A stretch of DNA of 64,000 nt from Brassica napus (GCF_020379485.1 NC_063445.1:50803422-50867421), one strand, 5' to 3'. Counted from the stretch's first letter, positions 10,946 through 20,714 are shown. Translations and numbers: made by a program. The notes: generated by a model from the sequence alone, not told the origin.

Positions 10946-11418
10946 CGGCAATTCAAAGACCGTCGACCATGCAAAAGGACACGACCAGCCAAGAGTTTTG
11001 CAACCACAAATTCCCAAATTCGGTCAATAGTCTTCGTGTTTGGTCTTTGGTCAAGTCCACCATATTTATGCTATTTATATTTCCTAGAATAAGTTTAGAC
11101 ATTTTGTCTAACCCACAGTCTATTATATAAAGGCTTGCTTTGTATTGTTTCAAATCATTCAACATTTTTAATCAAAAACCTTTCTTTTTATTCTTGTTGA
11201 ATCCTTTGTTCTTAACCGGACATCGTAGCTTCTAAGTCGTCAGAGTGAGTCATATCTTCGGGCTTAGGAGTTTGGTAGTATCAAGAGACTTTCCGCACCT
11301 CTTGTGTCACCATTCGATCCACGTTCCTTGATCGTTTGTGCTTTTTAGTTCATTCGGTGCAAGGCTTATCCAATCTACCAACCTTATAGAGTGATCCTTC
11401 TAATTTAGGGCGTATCAC

Positions 11419-11875
11419 GTAAGGGTGAGGAGAGTGACGACCTAGCACTGACGGGGATGACTAGAGCTTCTCTCCGACTAGAGCGTGTCTCCGACGAAAA
11501 CTTCTCTCTGACGAGAGTTTGGCGCCTTCCTCTTCATCGCATGAAACAACGAGAATGAAGAACTAAGTCGGAGATGGAGGGAGATCGCGGTTCACCGGAG
11601 GCTCAGCGACTGGGCTCTAGTGGTTCAAGCCACACAGCGGAGGAGAAGAAGCTTGAAGAAAAAAAAACAAAAGATGTACGGCGGAGATGGCATGAAGATC
11701 GTGATTTACAGGAGACTCAGCAGCGGAGCTCTAGCGTTCATGCTACATTGCCAAGGAGGAGCTTCGAGATTGACTGTTCCGGTGGTGTTCGAAGTCAAAG
11801 ATGTACGGTGGATATGTGCTTTAGAATAAAAGTTAAACAAGACCAAAAAGTCAAACAATAATAGCCTCATGATAT
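11419..11875. other. GC-richer spacer between LTR element and MULE
   Basis: It contains overlapping open frames at 11574-11861 and 11620-11829 with repeated GGAG/CGGAG blocks. No family is recognised. It could be a captured gene fragment or decayed host exon. Confidence 0.3.
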
Positions 11876-11884
11876 TTGAAACAA
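11876..11884 (+). repeat. 9-bp target-site duplication, left copy
   Basis: TTGAAACAA occurs directly before the left MULE end (GGGAAAATTA...) and again at 25,704-25,712 directly after the right end. It is a perfect match, and 9 bp is the hallmark length for Mutator-family insertion. Confidence 0.9.
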
Positions 11885-12020
11885 GGGAAAATTAGAAGAT
11901 TGGGCAACTTTTAAGTTTGAATTAGAAATTTGGGCAAGCTCATGTTTTAATTAGGTTGTTGGGCAACCTAGTAGGAGAGAGAAGAAAAAGTGGACAGTTT
12001 TAACCTTTTTGCCCAACAAT
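11885..12020 (+). repeat. Left terminal inverted repeat and subterminal motifs of the MULE
   Basis: This stretch pairs with the reverse complement of about 25,600-25,703. Motifs GATTGGGCAAC, ATTTGGGCAAG and TTGTTGGGCAAC occur within 80 bp, and TTGCCCAAC follows in inverse orientation near 12,010. Such clustered motifs are plausible transposase-binding sites. Confidence 0.65.
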
Positions 12021-12478
12021 CTTGAGCTGAAATTCGTGGGACCAGACTGTCTTTTGCCCAGAAAAACTTGCCTCATGAATACCGACACACGCGCGCCGGA
12101 TGTGCGTGTAAGAGACGAATTGAATATTATATTATTTTAATTTCAGAAGGAAACATGGTATTGGGCTTCGTTTTTGGGCGATTTGACCCCAAAACTTGAA
12201 GGCCTTATATGTGATGATTTCTCGCGGGAAACAACGGCTCCAAGGTGGACGAATGGCCATTAATGACTGGTGACTTTGGAAAACATGTGTTTCACTTTAA
12301 TTTATTAATTAAAAACAGGGCAACTATTAATTATTTAATACAAAAACGTACGAACCCTATCTCTTTGTCTGTCTCCTTGTTGAGGAGTAAAAAAGGCTAC
12401 CGAACAAGGGAACTCAAGACAGCTAATTTTACACACAGAGGCATGAGCTGCATCCGATATGGTGAGGGAGGAAAGGGT

Positions 12479-15400
12479 ATGGCGGATGGTGGGTGTTATG
12501 TATCTAGCATCGAAGGTAAATCATATATAAGCCGTACACCATTGCATTTATGACATTATAGTTATTGCTGAAATCATTTATTAAAGATTTGAGGGTGTTC
12601 GGAATTCAGGTGTTTTTTTGTGCGAAACTATATTTATTGCTTCTGATTAGCACATTGAATTTTTAAATAAAATTATGTTTTATTTTTCGTAGGTGTTCAC
12701 GATTCATACATCGTTGTAATCTCTGGACGGTGGATTATGTACGACACTGGTGACTGGGATTTTAAACTTGATAGCGACCGTATGGGGAGGGCTGTCTATG
12801 CGAAGTTGATAACTTCTGTTGAAGACTTGAAGCGGGCCATTATTGAGTCATACGGTCTAGTTGGAATGTCTGTTGCCGTTGAGATGTCATATTGGCTTGG
12901 TGAACACGGATCTTGTGCTGTTGGTGAAAGAGAAGCTCCTGTTCAAATTTCCAACGAAAAGGATTTCGACTTGTTTACTTCGGCACGTAAGGTGGACAAG
13001 TACATCAACGTATTTTTCACATTCAAAGAGGAAATAGATGGGAAAATCCATTTTCTGAGGCCAATGGGGAATCTTTTGAAGTCCAAAGAAGTTGCCAGCA
13101 GCAACGAAATGCAAGTTGGGAGTACGTCTGCTGATGTGCACACCCGGAATGAAGTTAATGACGGTGAGACTGATTTGACCGAAGATGAAATAATTCTGAT
13201 GGGAGTTGCGGAAATTGAAGCAGTTTATGCCTCAAATGGTTTTGGGATGCGTGAAGTGGATGGAACTGCATGTGAAGTTCAGACTAAAGTGGAGACGACT
13301 GAAGATGCTGCGTTAGGGGAAGGTGAAGATGACGACGATGAGGATTATGATTACAATTTATGGCATGATTTTGTTGGACGAAATTGCGAATGGGACGATG
13401 ATAAGGATGAGGATGGAGGGTAGGTGGTGGTGGTCGAACGAACGTAACATATGGAGGTGTACGTGGTGAGGTGGTGACTAAAACGAGGAGTGGACGAACT
13501 AATCCTTCTTCAAACAAAGGCAGTGGTTCATCTACAAACAAACAGCGTACCGCAAACCCACCATCAACTTTTGAAGATTACGTAGATGAGGGTAGAGATT
13601 ACATAGGCTCATCTAGGATTTCGATGGAGAATATTGAAGAAGCAAGTAACAATTTAGGTGTCAAGTCAAGTGATCAAGTGGCCGACACTGAGAATCATTC
13701 AGATCCAAATCAAGAAGAGGACCCAAGTTTGGACAACATCTCTCAAATGTTGGTTCTCCAGACTCCTCCAAAGCCGTTCAACATGCATACTCGGGAAGTT
13801 GACGACAGTGATGATTTCGTTGGGCAGGTCCCTCAATGTGTTTCGTCTAGACCGACACATGATACATCTGATAGAGAAGACGAGGATGACGACTTTGTCG
13901 AACCGGTACCTATGTGTGTTTTGGTTGGTCAGACACATGAAACTCCGGTTGGAGAAGACGAGGATGACGACTTTGTCGAACCGGTACCTCAGTGTGTTTC
14001 GGGTGGTCAGACACATGAAACCCTGGTTGGAGAAAACGAGGATGATGACTTTATCGAACCGGTACCTCAGTCTCGAAGCCGTGAGGAAGACGGAAGAAGA
14101 CGTCGTGAAAAAGATAAGGCTGATGATGAATCACTCATGAAATCCGTTAGAGCCGTTGAGCTATATGGATTTGAGGATGTAGAAGCTTCGTCTAACAACG
14201 AAGCAGTTAACGATTATACCGTCGATGATATTGACTTCACTCTAGCAGATACTGATATGTACACTGGGAAGCTATTCAGTAGCAAGCAAGAATTCAAGAT
14301 CAGTTTGCACATTTATGCCTTAAAGCAGGTGTTCAGGTTCAAGTTCCACAAACATGCGTTTAACTACGTCGCAGCGAAATGCATTGATAAAAACTGCAAA
14401 TTTTATGTTATGGCTAAGCAATTGGGGGAATCTTCGACATATCAGGTGAGGAAGGCGCAACTGAAGCATGTCTGCACATCTGATGCTAAAGCGCAATATA
14501 AGAAACATGCGACGTCGAAAGTAATAGCTGCACTAATGAGATCGAAGTATGAAAGGCTCCAAGCTGGACCGCGCGCATCTGAATTACCCGAGATGCTCCG
14601 GAGTGAGTTCTTGTTTACGGCCACATATTGGAAATGTTGGAAAGCAAAAGAGTTAGCAACTGTGGCTGCACAAGGAACAGAAGAGAGCTCTTACAAGCTC
14701 CTGCCGAAATATTTTTATGTTGTAAAGTATGCAAATCCTGGGTCCATTACTAATATCAAAACTGAAAAAGATGATAAGGGTCAGACAAGGTTTAAGTACG
14801 CGTTCATGGCGCTGAAAGCTTGCATTGACGGGTGGAAGCATCTACGGAAGGTTATTGTGGTGGATGGTACTCATATGTTTGGGAAGTACAAAGGGTGTTT
14901 ACTAACTGCAAGTGGGCAAGATGCCAATTTTCAGGTATTCCCTATAGCGTTTGCTGTTGTAGACAATGAAACAAACGAGTCTTGGAGTTGGTTTTTTGAG
15001 AAGCTGACAGAGATCGTAGAAGATGGCTCCGATTTATCTATTGTGTCTGATAGAGCAAATCAAATATGTGTTGCTAAAGATAAGTGGTATCCTCTTTCAC
15101 ACCATGGGTGCTGCCTCGTACACCTACAGAGAAACGTCGACGCAAAATTCAAGAAAAGGAATCAGAAGCAAATGGTTGGCAGGGCAGCCGAGGTATTCAA
15201 GGTATCCCACTTTAAGAGACTTTACGCGGAGATCAAACTTACAGATAAGCGCTGTTGGGATTATCTTGAGAAGATCGATCCTAGGCATTGGACAAGGTCA
15301 CACTTTGAGGGCGAGCGGTACAATCTAATGAGCTCGAATATAGCTGAGTCTCTCAACAAAGCACTAGTTCCTGCGCGCGATTCCCCGATAATGGCGCTAT

Positions 15401-16053
15401 TTGAGTTCATCAGACGCATGATTAGTCGTTGGTTTGTGAGTAGACAGCGAAAGATATCGAAAATGAGTGGTGAGATCCCCCCGGCTGTTGACGAGTTGAT
15501 GGAGAACAATCTAGAAGACGCAAGAGCGTACGCTGTGATGCCTCTGTCTGCTTTTGAATTTGAGGTAACTCTAAAAACAACCGGCTTCGGGAGTTCTGTT
15601 AATTTGGAAACCAGGTCTTGCACATGTCTTGAATTCCAGAAAGTTGGAATACCATGTCGACATGCCATTGCTGCGGCTATGTTTCGGGACTTGCAGCACT
15701 CAGAGTTCGTTGCAGACGCCTATCTAAAAAAGACATGGAATGAAACAACAAAGGGTGTTACACTCCCGGTTCCAGATCCGCAAGATCTTTTCATACCTTC
15801 GGAGGTTAGTGACCTTATCATGTTACCACCAAAGATGAAGAGACCACCAGGACGTCCACCGACCAAGCGTAAACGTTCTGCAGGAGAAATACCGGTACGA
15901 CCTAATCTCATCTGACTGTAGTCATGGATATTTTCTGAATAAAGGCTGTTATGTTTTTTTCAGGAGGGGCCGAAGAAGAAGAAACTAAACACATGTAGTC
16001 GATGTCATATCTCAGGTCACAACAAAAATTCTTGTAAAGAACCGCTACAATGA
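12479..16053 (+). CDS. MULE transposase (mudrA-like), three exons, one frameshift
   Basis: Exon 1 (12479-12515) and exon 2 (from 12693) join in phase and give a PB1-like N-terminus ending in an acidic stretch. An upstream in-frame ATG lies at 12443. The stop at 13421-13423 falls in a GGT-rich linker. In the next frame the gene goes on without a break (GGGGRTNVTYGGVRGEVV) to 15894, so I read one gene with a single-base frameshift. Numbering codons from 13471, the catalytic residues are D465 (VVDGTHM), D527 (SDRAN) and E626 (NIAESLN). The SWIM finger (CTCLEF...PCRHA) is near 717. A GT-AG intron at 15895-15963 leads to exon 3 (15964-16053), which adds a CX2CX4HX4C zinc knuckle (CSRCHISGHNKNSC). 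The product would bind the element ends and catalyse cut-and-paste transposition. Acidic EDDDFVEPVP repeats occur at 13880-14070. Confidence 0.9.
13415..13432 (+). other. Probable frameshift in the transposase Gly linker
   Basis: Upstream frame: ...DEDEDGG then TAG (13421-13423). Downstream frame, open from at least 13423: GGGGRTNVTY. No plausible intron fits, since the available AG lies only about 30 bp away. An indel in the G/GGT run is the simplest reading. Confidence 0.7.
13860..14075 (+). repeat. Three tandem about 81-bp repeats within the transposase gene
   Basis: GACGAGGATGACGACTTTGT followed by CGAACCGGTACCT recurs near 13879, 13960 and 14037 (the last slightly diverged). The repeats encode the acidic module EDEDDDFVEPVP plus a CV/GQTHET segment. 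Confidence 0.85.
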
Positions 16054-16478
16054 TGGGTTATGGATGGAGGAGATTTTATGTATTGTTGACATGGAGGAGA
16101 TTTTATGTATTGTTGACAAGGGAGTTATTGTTTAGGTGTTTCCTAATAACACATCTATAATGCTATTTTGCGAACTGATGAGATATGGATTACGCAGTGC
16201 TTCTTCTTGAATTTATTAGATATGTATGGTTTTATTGTCATTCCTAAATATGGTGTTCATGTTTATGATTTGATGTAACTTGTTTATAACTTGAGGTGTA
16301 CGATATCTGTGTAGCCAATCTAGCCGTTAGAAAGACATTTAAATACAATGTAGCCGTTGTATTGTGGTCCAATAATAATATAGCCGTTACAATCTCAATC
16401 TATTTAAGTATGACTGCTTGTGTCGTCTATATTTCAGATTTTTAACGATTCTCTCTTTGCTTTATTTTTATACTAAAG
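16054..16478 (+). promoter_or_regulatory. Promoter region of the first GRF gene
   Basis: The spacer includes a 20-odd-bp direct repeat just after the transposase stop (ATGGAGGAGATTTTATGTAT at about 16060 and 16089). TAGCCGTTAC followed by TATTTAAGTA, a TATA-like box, lies near 16381-16410. The same TAGCCGTTACAATCT...CTATTTAAGTA arrangement recurs exactly 900 bp downstream in front of the second GRF gene. Confidence 0.5.
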
Positions 16479-17060
16479 ATGAGACTTGATTATAGCTATA
16501 GCCAGCCTTCCGAATCAGAGGACTATGGTGGGAATGACTCCAGCCACACAGAAGACCGTGAGGTTGAAGATCTTATTCGTCGGGACCAAGCTGAGCTAAA
16601 TTACAATTATGCTGCGACGGTTCAGTACCCTCCGCAACCCGAGGTCGAATTTGGATTCCCGCAGACATGCTACTGTGGTGGTCGGCCTAAGCTAGCAACA
16701 TCTCGCACTGTAAATGATCCAGGTAGAAGATACTACACGTGTGATTATGTTAATGATGGAGACTGTCATGTTCATAAATGGTGGGATGAGGCGGTTATGG
16801 AGGAGATGAGAGCCAGGGATACGCACACACTTCAATTGTCTGAAAAGGTAGATTATCTTACCTTTTGGAATGACTATGACCCACAACTTAACAAGTTTAA
16901 GGATCTCCAGAATGAGACTGAGCAGAAGCTGGTTAGGCTAGAGAAGATAGTGTCTGAGTTAGCTGAAAACAGAACAAGGTTAACCAATGGCTTCGAATAC
17001 TTTGTTGGTGGAATGGTTATTATATTAGTTTTACTTGGGTTGGTGATCATATTCAAGTAA
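16479..17060 (+). CDS. GRF-type zinc-finger protein with C-terminal membrane segment (At4g04775-like)
   Basis: This is a single-exon frame of 193 codons. An acidic N-terminus is followed by a GRF zinc finger at about residues 67-108: the CYCGG start, then DPGRRYYTCDY, then CHVHKWWDE. A likely coiled coil covers about 125-165 (Leu/Glu/Lys-rich) and a C-terminal hydrophobic helix of about 20 residues (YFVGGMVIILVLLGLVIIF) ends in one Lys. Crucifer genomes contain many proteins of this plan, annotated as At4g04775-like with unknown function. GRF fingers in other proteins bind single-stranded nucleic acid, but whether this holds here is not shown. The gene lies inside the MULE with its own TATA-like box, so it is probably an element-carried accessory or captured gene. 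The tail suggests membrane anchoring. Confidence 0.75.
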   Translation: MRLDYSYSQPSESEDYGGNDSSHTEDREVEDLIRRDQAELNYNYAATVQYPPQPEVEFGFPQTCYCGGRPKLATSRTVNDPGRRYYTCDYVNDGDCHVHKWWDEAVMEEMRARDTHTLQLSEKVDYLTFWNDYDPQLNKFKDLQNETEQKLVRLEKIVSELAENRTRLTNGFEYFVGGMVIILVLLGLVIIFK

Positions 17061-17278
17061 CTCTTTATTTTGTAATGTAATAAATCGGATGAGTAATGAA
17101 CTCTTGATGTGGTTTTTTGTAATGTGTCATTTTTTTATGATTCTACTAAAATTCTATGAACCAATAAACACGTTTGAAAAAACAAATGGTGAATATATCC
17201 CTCTCAATATTATATTCTACTATTTAAGTAGAAATGCTTTTGAAGCAACTTACCGTTAGAAATGCTTTTGAAGTAAAA

Positions 17279-17385
17279 TATAGCCGTTACAATCTTGCAC
17301 TATTTAAGTAAAATTCAGAACACCCAACAATCTCTCTTCACAACACTCAACAATCTCTCTTTACCACACTCACCAGTACCACAAT
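17279..17385 (+). promoter_or_regulatory. Promoter of the second GRF gene, duplicate of the first
   Basis: TAGCCGTTACAATCT then CTATTTAAGTA at 17281-17310 copies the arrangement at 16381-16410. A CAACAATCTCTCTTCACAAC-type doublet follows as 5' leader. Confidence 0.55.
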
Positions 17386-17807
17386 ATGACGGATCCTTAC
17401 TATAAAGAGATGAAGCATCACAAAAGGGAGTATGACTGGGTGAGCAATTGTGTCTATGCCAATTACAAAATTCCAACGAAGTGTATCGCGGTGGAGATAT
17501 CACCGTGGAAGCTGATGACAGAGGAAGAAACTATTACGTATGCAAAGATTTTAAGGTAATATTGGAGTTCACAATACTTAAATTTGCCTCCATTGTTAAC
17601 GGAAATGGTATTGTTTTTAGCTAACAAATCTAATATATTTTCTTGTACATCCGTCATGACTGCCTTACCGCCCTCGAGGAAGAGCTGGATTGCTTGAGAA
17701 GTCAGTATGCTGAGGAGGTGTCGTTCCGCCGTGAGCTGCAATTTGAACTTGCGCAAATGCGTGAGGAGATCAAAGAGCTTAAGCAATTAATTATGGTGGA
17801 TCGCTGA
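17386..17807 (+). pseudogene. Second GRF zinc-finger gene, frameshifted
   Basis: The ATG at 17386 opens MTDPYYKEMKHHKREYDWVS. Near 17480 the frame must shift by one base to give GGDITVEADD and then RGRNYYVCKDFK, the middle of a GRF finger. A donor GTAATATT follows at 17559. The downstream exon, about 17,650-17,807, encodes RHDCLTALEEELDCLRSQ followed by a Glu/Leu-rich coiled coil ending in IMVDR and a TGA at 17805-17807. No clean acceptor AG keeps the frame. Common plan and promoter indicate duplication from, or with, the gene at 16479, followed by decay. It lacks the C-terminal membrane helix. Confidence 0.6.
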
Positions 17808-18541
17808 TGTTAGCATTTTTCGAATCTATTATGTAATTTTCGTACTCTTCTATCAAATTTGTACTCTTTATGTTAAGGTTAAGGGATTCTAAGGTTAATT
17901 TGTACTCTGTTATGTAATTTTATATTAAGGTTAATTTGTACTCTTCTATCAAATTTTAACTGTTTATCTCATAATGGGCTTATCCATATCCAATTAAGAA
18001 GCAAACCCATTTGAATTAATGTAGTTTCATAATGTGTACAAAAGTCATCATTATACACCCTCGGTGAAGGTGTACGAAGTCATCATTATACCCCCTCGGT
18101 TACGTAAGCTTCATAACGTAGTTTGAAATTAGGGCTACCTTCTGACACGGAAAAGACATCTTCTTTATACATATTTGTACTAATTAATGTATGAACTTAA
18201 GGTATTCTCATCTCTCTCTTCGTTGGTGTACGAACACGCGTACACTAATGGTTTTAACACGAAAATAAATTTAAGTGAACTCTGTCTACGACAAGAAAGT
18301 TTCCTACTTCATTTCATATGGTCTAATCAGTCGGAGATTTAATTCTACCGAGGAGTCGCAACGATTTAATTCGCATGGTTTAAACCGAGGAGTAGTAATG
18401 GAACGCCGCGTCTGTTACCAAAAAATTAATTAATTATTTTCGTAATATATATACTACTCTGTTGTCATTTAATATCTTTTTCATCTTTCTAAACACATTC
18501 TCTGCAAACCTCTTTCTCTGCAAAACTCTTTCATTCCAAAA
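17808..18541. other. Spacer between GRF genes and gag-like gene
   Basis: No gene. It contains short direct repeats (AATTTGTACTCT three times between 17,855 and 17,945; a GTCATCATTATAC doublet near 18,042 and 18,080). A TATA-like AATATATATACTAC near 18,443 precedes a CT-rich leader of the next gene. Confidence 0.4.
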
Positions 18542-19063
18542 ATGGTGTCTGATATCAGCCAGGGCAAAATGACCGTCGCAAAATACAAACGATTCTTTTA
18601 CAGTTTGCCTATAGTCGGCGAACGCACCGAGCAGCAGTTGATCCTGTTGGCCAAGGCCGGTTTGAAGGAAGAGATCCGCGACGGTCTGGAAACTGAGGAG
18701 TTCGCCACACTCGAGGCCCTGTTCGAGGATGCGGAGGAAGTCGAGGAGGGGTTAAAGGAAACACCTCCATCCAGCCCTGGCAAACGCCGCTGCACAAGCC
18801 CCGATCACCGCAGTAGCAAACGTGCTCGCAAGGCGGAGAAAAAAGGTGACCAGGAGGATGAGGGTTATGGATACCCCGGCAAAGGAGAGACAGGGTTAAA
18901 GGACGATGAAGAAGGTGACAACTGGGAGTGGATGCAGATGGACACGGACGTGGATGACGACGCTTCCGACTGGACCGACGACACATTGGGTTCTGGGCAG
19001 TTCAGGATGGACAACTACCCAGACAGCTCCGGCACCGACTCCAGCACCTCCGACTCCGACTAG
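18542..19063 (+). CDS. Acidic protein with a gag-like N-terminal module
   Basis: An intronless frame of 173 codons is preceded by a TATA-like box and a CT-rich leader. Residues about 5-70 (QGKMTVAKYKRFFYSLP, then EEIRDGLETEEFATLEALFE and DAEEVEE) follow the layout of the Ty3/Gypsy capsid (Retrotrans_gag) helices: a TVAxYxxxF block, a GL.EEI segment and a final A..VE helix. A basic patch (KRARKAEKK) comes next, then a long Asp/Glu/Ser tail with no zinc knuckle. The G+C content is clearly higher than in neighbouring DNA. The likeness is by eye and based on motif order. If right, a retrotransposon gag fragment has become part of a DNA transposon. Function unknown. Confidence 0.55.
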   Translation: MVSDISQGKMTVAKYKRFFYSLPIVGERTEQQLILLAKAGLKEEIRDGLETEEFATLEALFEDAEEVEEGLKETPPSSPGKRRCTSPDHRSSKRARKAEKKGDQEDEGYGYPGKGETGLKDDEEGDNWEWMQMDTDVDDDASDWTDDTLGSGQFRMDNYPDSSGTDSSTSDSD

Positions 19064-19330
19064 GAACCTCCTCCTCTTTTAATATTATTGTTTTTTGTAA
19101 TTATGTTGAACTCTTTTTTTTTTAACTCTTTATTATATTTTATAATAAAATTTATGATTTCTGTTAATTATTGCTGTCTTTTTGTGCATGTTTAATATTG
19201 GTAAATTTAGGAATTGCTAATTATACGAATACTGACGGTCTACGAATACTAACGGTATTCGAATACTGACGGTATACGAATACTGACGGTATACAAATAC
19301 TGACGGTATACGAATACTGACGGTATACGA

Positions 19331-19476
19331 ATGGGCTTAATGACCATGGGTTAACCAAGACCAACCCCAAATGGTCTGACCATATTAGGCCCAATTGACA
19401 TCTCTATTCATAATTCCATTAATATTTATCTTTACTCACTTTTCATTGATTAAACGGTATACGAATACTGAAGGTA
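19331..19476 (+). repeat. About 146-bp direct repeat, copy 1
   Basis: It begins ATGGGCTTAATGACCATGGG and ends in the minisatellite unit. It is nearly identical to 19,725-19,870, with starts 394 bp apart. Confidence 0.9.
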
Positions 19477-19724
19477 TACGAGAGAAAATGGTATACAAAT
19501 ACTGAGGGTAAACGAATACTGATGGTATACGAATACTAACGGTATTCGAATACTGACGGTATACGAATACTGACGGTATACGAATACTGACGTTGTACGA
19601 ATACTGACGGTATTCGAATACTTAAGGTCTACGAATACTGACGGTATTCGAATACTTAAGGTCTACGAATAATTCCATTAATTACTCACTTTTATTACTC
19701 AACATTCATAACTAGGGATGTCAA

Positions 19725-19870
19725 ATGGGCTTAATGACCATGGGTTAACCAAGACCAACCCCAAATGGTCTGACCATATTAGGCCCAATTGACATCTCTA
19801 TTCATAATTCCATTAATATTTATCTTTACTCACTTTTCATTGATTAAACGGTATACGAATACTGAAGGTA
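19725..19870 (+). repeat. About 146-bp direct repeat, copy 2
   Basis: Second copy of the block at 19,331. Such near-identity implies recent duplication together with minisatellite units. Confidence 0.9.
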
Positions 19871-20045
19871 TACAAATACTGAAGGTATATGAGAGAAAAC
19901 ATATAACATTGACGAATACTTTAGGTCTACGAGAGAAAACAGATAACATTGACGAATACTTAAGGTATACGAATACTTAAGGTCTACGAATACTTAAGCT
20001 ATACGATAGAAAACAGATAACATCGAGGATAACATAAATAAAGTC

Positions 20046-20714
20046 CTAGAGGATGTGAGAAATGTTGCAGCATATCCAAAATAGCCTGCAGTTTTTACAA
20101 GAACCTTCAAAATCGACTGTGTAATCATGGCCATAAAGGCAGCTTGGTGACTTGATTACCTCATCATCCGGAAATTTGAAAGATGCACCATATCTGTTCA
20201 TGTATGGCGCTCCAAATGATATCAATCGCCACTCTAGATCAGCTCCCAGTCCAACTATCGCATCCGAGCGAAGGTCATAGTGATTAGCTTCGAACTGCTG
20301 AAACAGTTTACTGGCTTCCTTGTCATTGCCAATACACACGTTGAAAATGCCGACTGCTAAAGTTGATAAATCATGATTTGGGACATTTGGTTGCAATATT
20401 CTAATACATTTCTCAGGACCTACGATCAGTGCTGCATAGAGCCCTTCATAGTAGATAGCGTTTGTGTTGCCAGCTGTTACGCACTTGATGAAAAACTCCC
20501 GAAACTGACCACCAGTGCAGATTTGACATGTTGCAAAGGTGACCATTGGCTGAACATTACACTTCCTTAAGACGGAGGGTTCGTGGACAAGTGCATAACC
20601 GCGTTTCCCAGCCCGCAAAATACCACCAAGATAGTAGAATGAATCCGCTCCCACCATCTCTATTATTTTACACAAAATTTCTTCTGGAAGATTGGGGATG
20701 TTTAGAGATGCCAT
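20046..20714 (-). CDS. F-box protein (At2g35280-like), intronless, carried inside the MULE
   Basis: There are 222 codons, with the start at 20714 (MASLNIPNLPEEILCKIIEM). Residues about 6-45 form an F-box, a module that binds SKP1 in SCF ubiquitin ligases. The middle carries the FFIKCVTAGNTNAIYYEGL pattern, which I associate with the At2g35280/At1g67340-type F-box proteins (a SEL1-like repeat: a cysteine-containing helix, AGN, AxYxxG). The C-terminus is Cys-rich (CLYGHDY...CKNCRLFWICC). The frame is intact. It lies on the minus strand between the minisatellite and the Ulp1 gene, within the element's target-site duplication, so it moved with the transposon, most likely as a captured host gene. 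Substrate unknown. Confidence 0.8.
   Translation of the reverse strand: MASLNIPNLPEEILCKIIEMVGADSFYYLGGILRAGKRGYALVHEPSVLRKCNVQPMVTFATCQICTGGQFREFFIKCVTAGNTNAIYYEGLYAALIVGPEKCIRILQPNVPNHDLSTLAVGIFNVCIGNDKEASKLFQQFEANHYDLRSDAIVGLGADLEWRLISFGAPYMNRYGASFKFPDDEVIKSPSCLYGHDYTVDFEGSCKNCRLFWICCNISHIL

Larger units (their letters stand above)
9300..11418 (+). mobile_element. Non-autonomous LTR retrotransposon, diverged
   Basis: A primer-binding site for initiator tRNA-Met, TGGTATCAGAGCC, lies at 9770-9782 just after a presumed 5' LTR ending in CATATCA. The 5' LTR (about 9300-9766) and the 3' LTR (about 10,946-11,418, ending GGGCGTATCA) still share blocks such as GGTAGTATCGAGAGGTCTTT (9640) against GGTAGTATCAAGAGACTTTC (11,273). 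The interior has only gag-like/spacer coding and no protease, RT or integrase, so it depends on another element. It belongs to the same family as the element at 56,759-60,687, which shares the LTR end and the LGPIFDE repeat. Confidence 0.7.
19224..20000 (+). repeat. 17-bp minisatellite (core ACGAATACTGACGGTAT), irregular
   Basis: The repeats fall in three clusters (about 19,224-19,330, 19,456-19,670 and 19,850-20,000). I count 23 copies of AATACT, mostly as CGAATACT followed by GACGG or TAAGG and a TATAC or TCTAC. Read on the minus strand the unit contains CAGTATTCG. The clusters are separated by two copies of an about 146-bp spacer. No coding role is visible. Confidence 0.9.

Noticed and set aside
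13420..13470. A short intron joining the two transposase frames
   Set aside because: Available donor and acceptor lie only about 30 bp apart, below the usual plant minimum, and the skipped bases encode family-like residues in the second frame.
19789..19980. Open frame with YTNTEGIQI-type repeats (plus)
   Set aside because: It is a by-product of the 17-bp minisatellite; length and repeat structure explain it.
19224..20000. CRISPR-like array
   Set aside because: Repeat units are 17 bp, directly adjacent and without unique spacers, and the DNA is plant nuclear.
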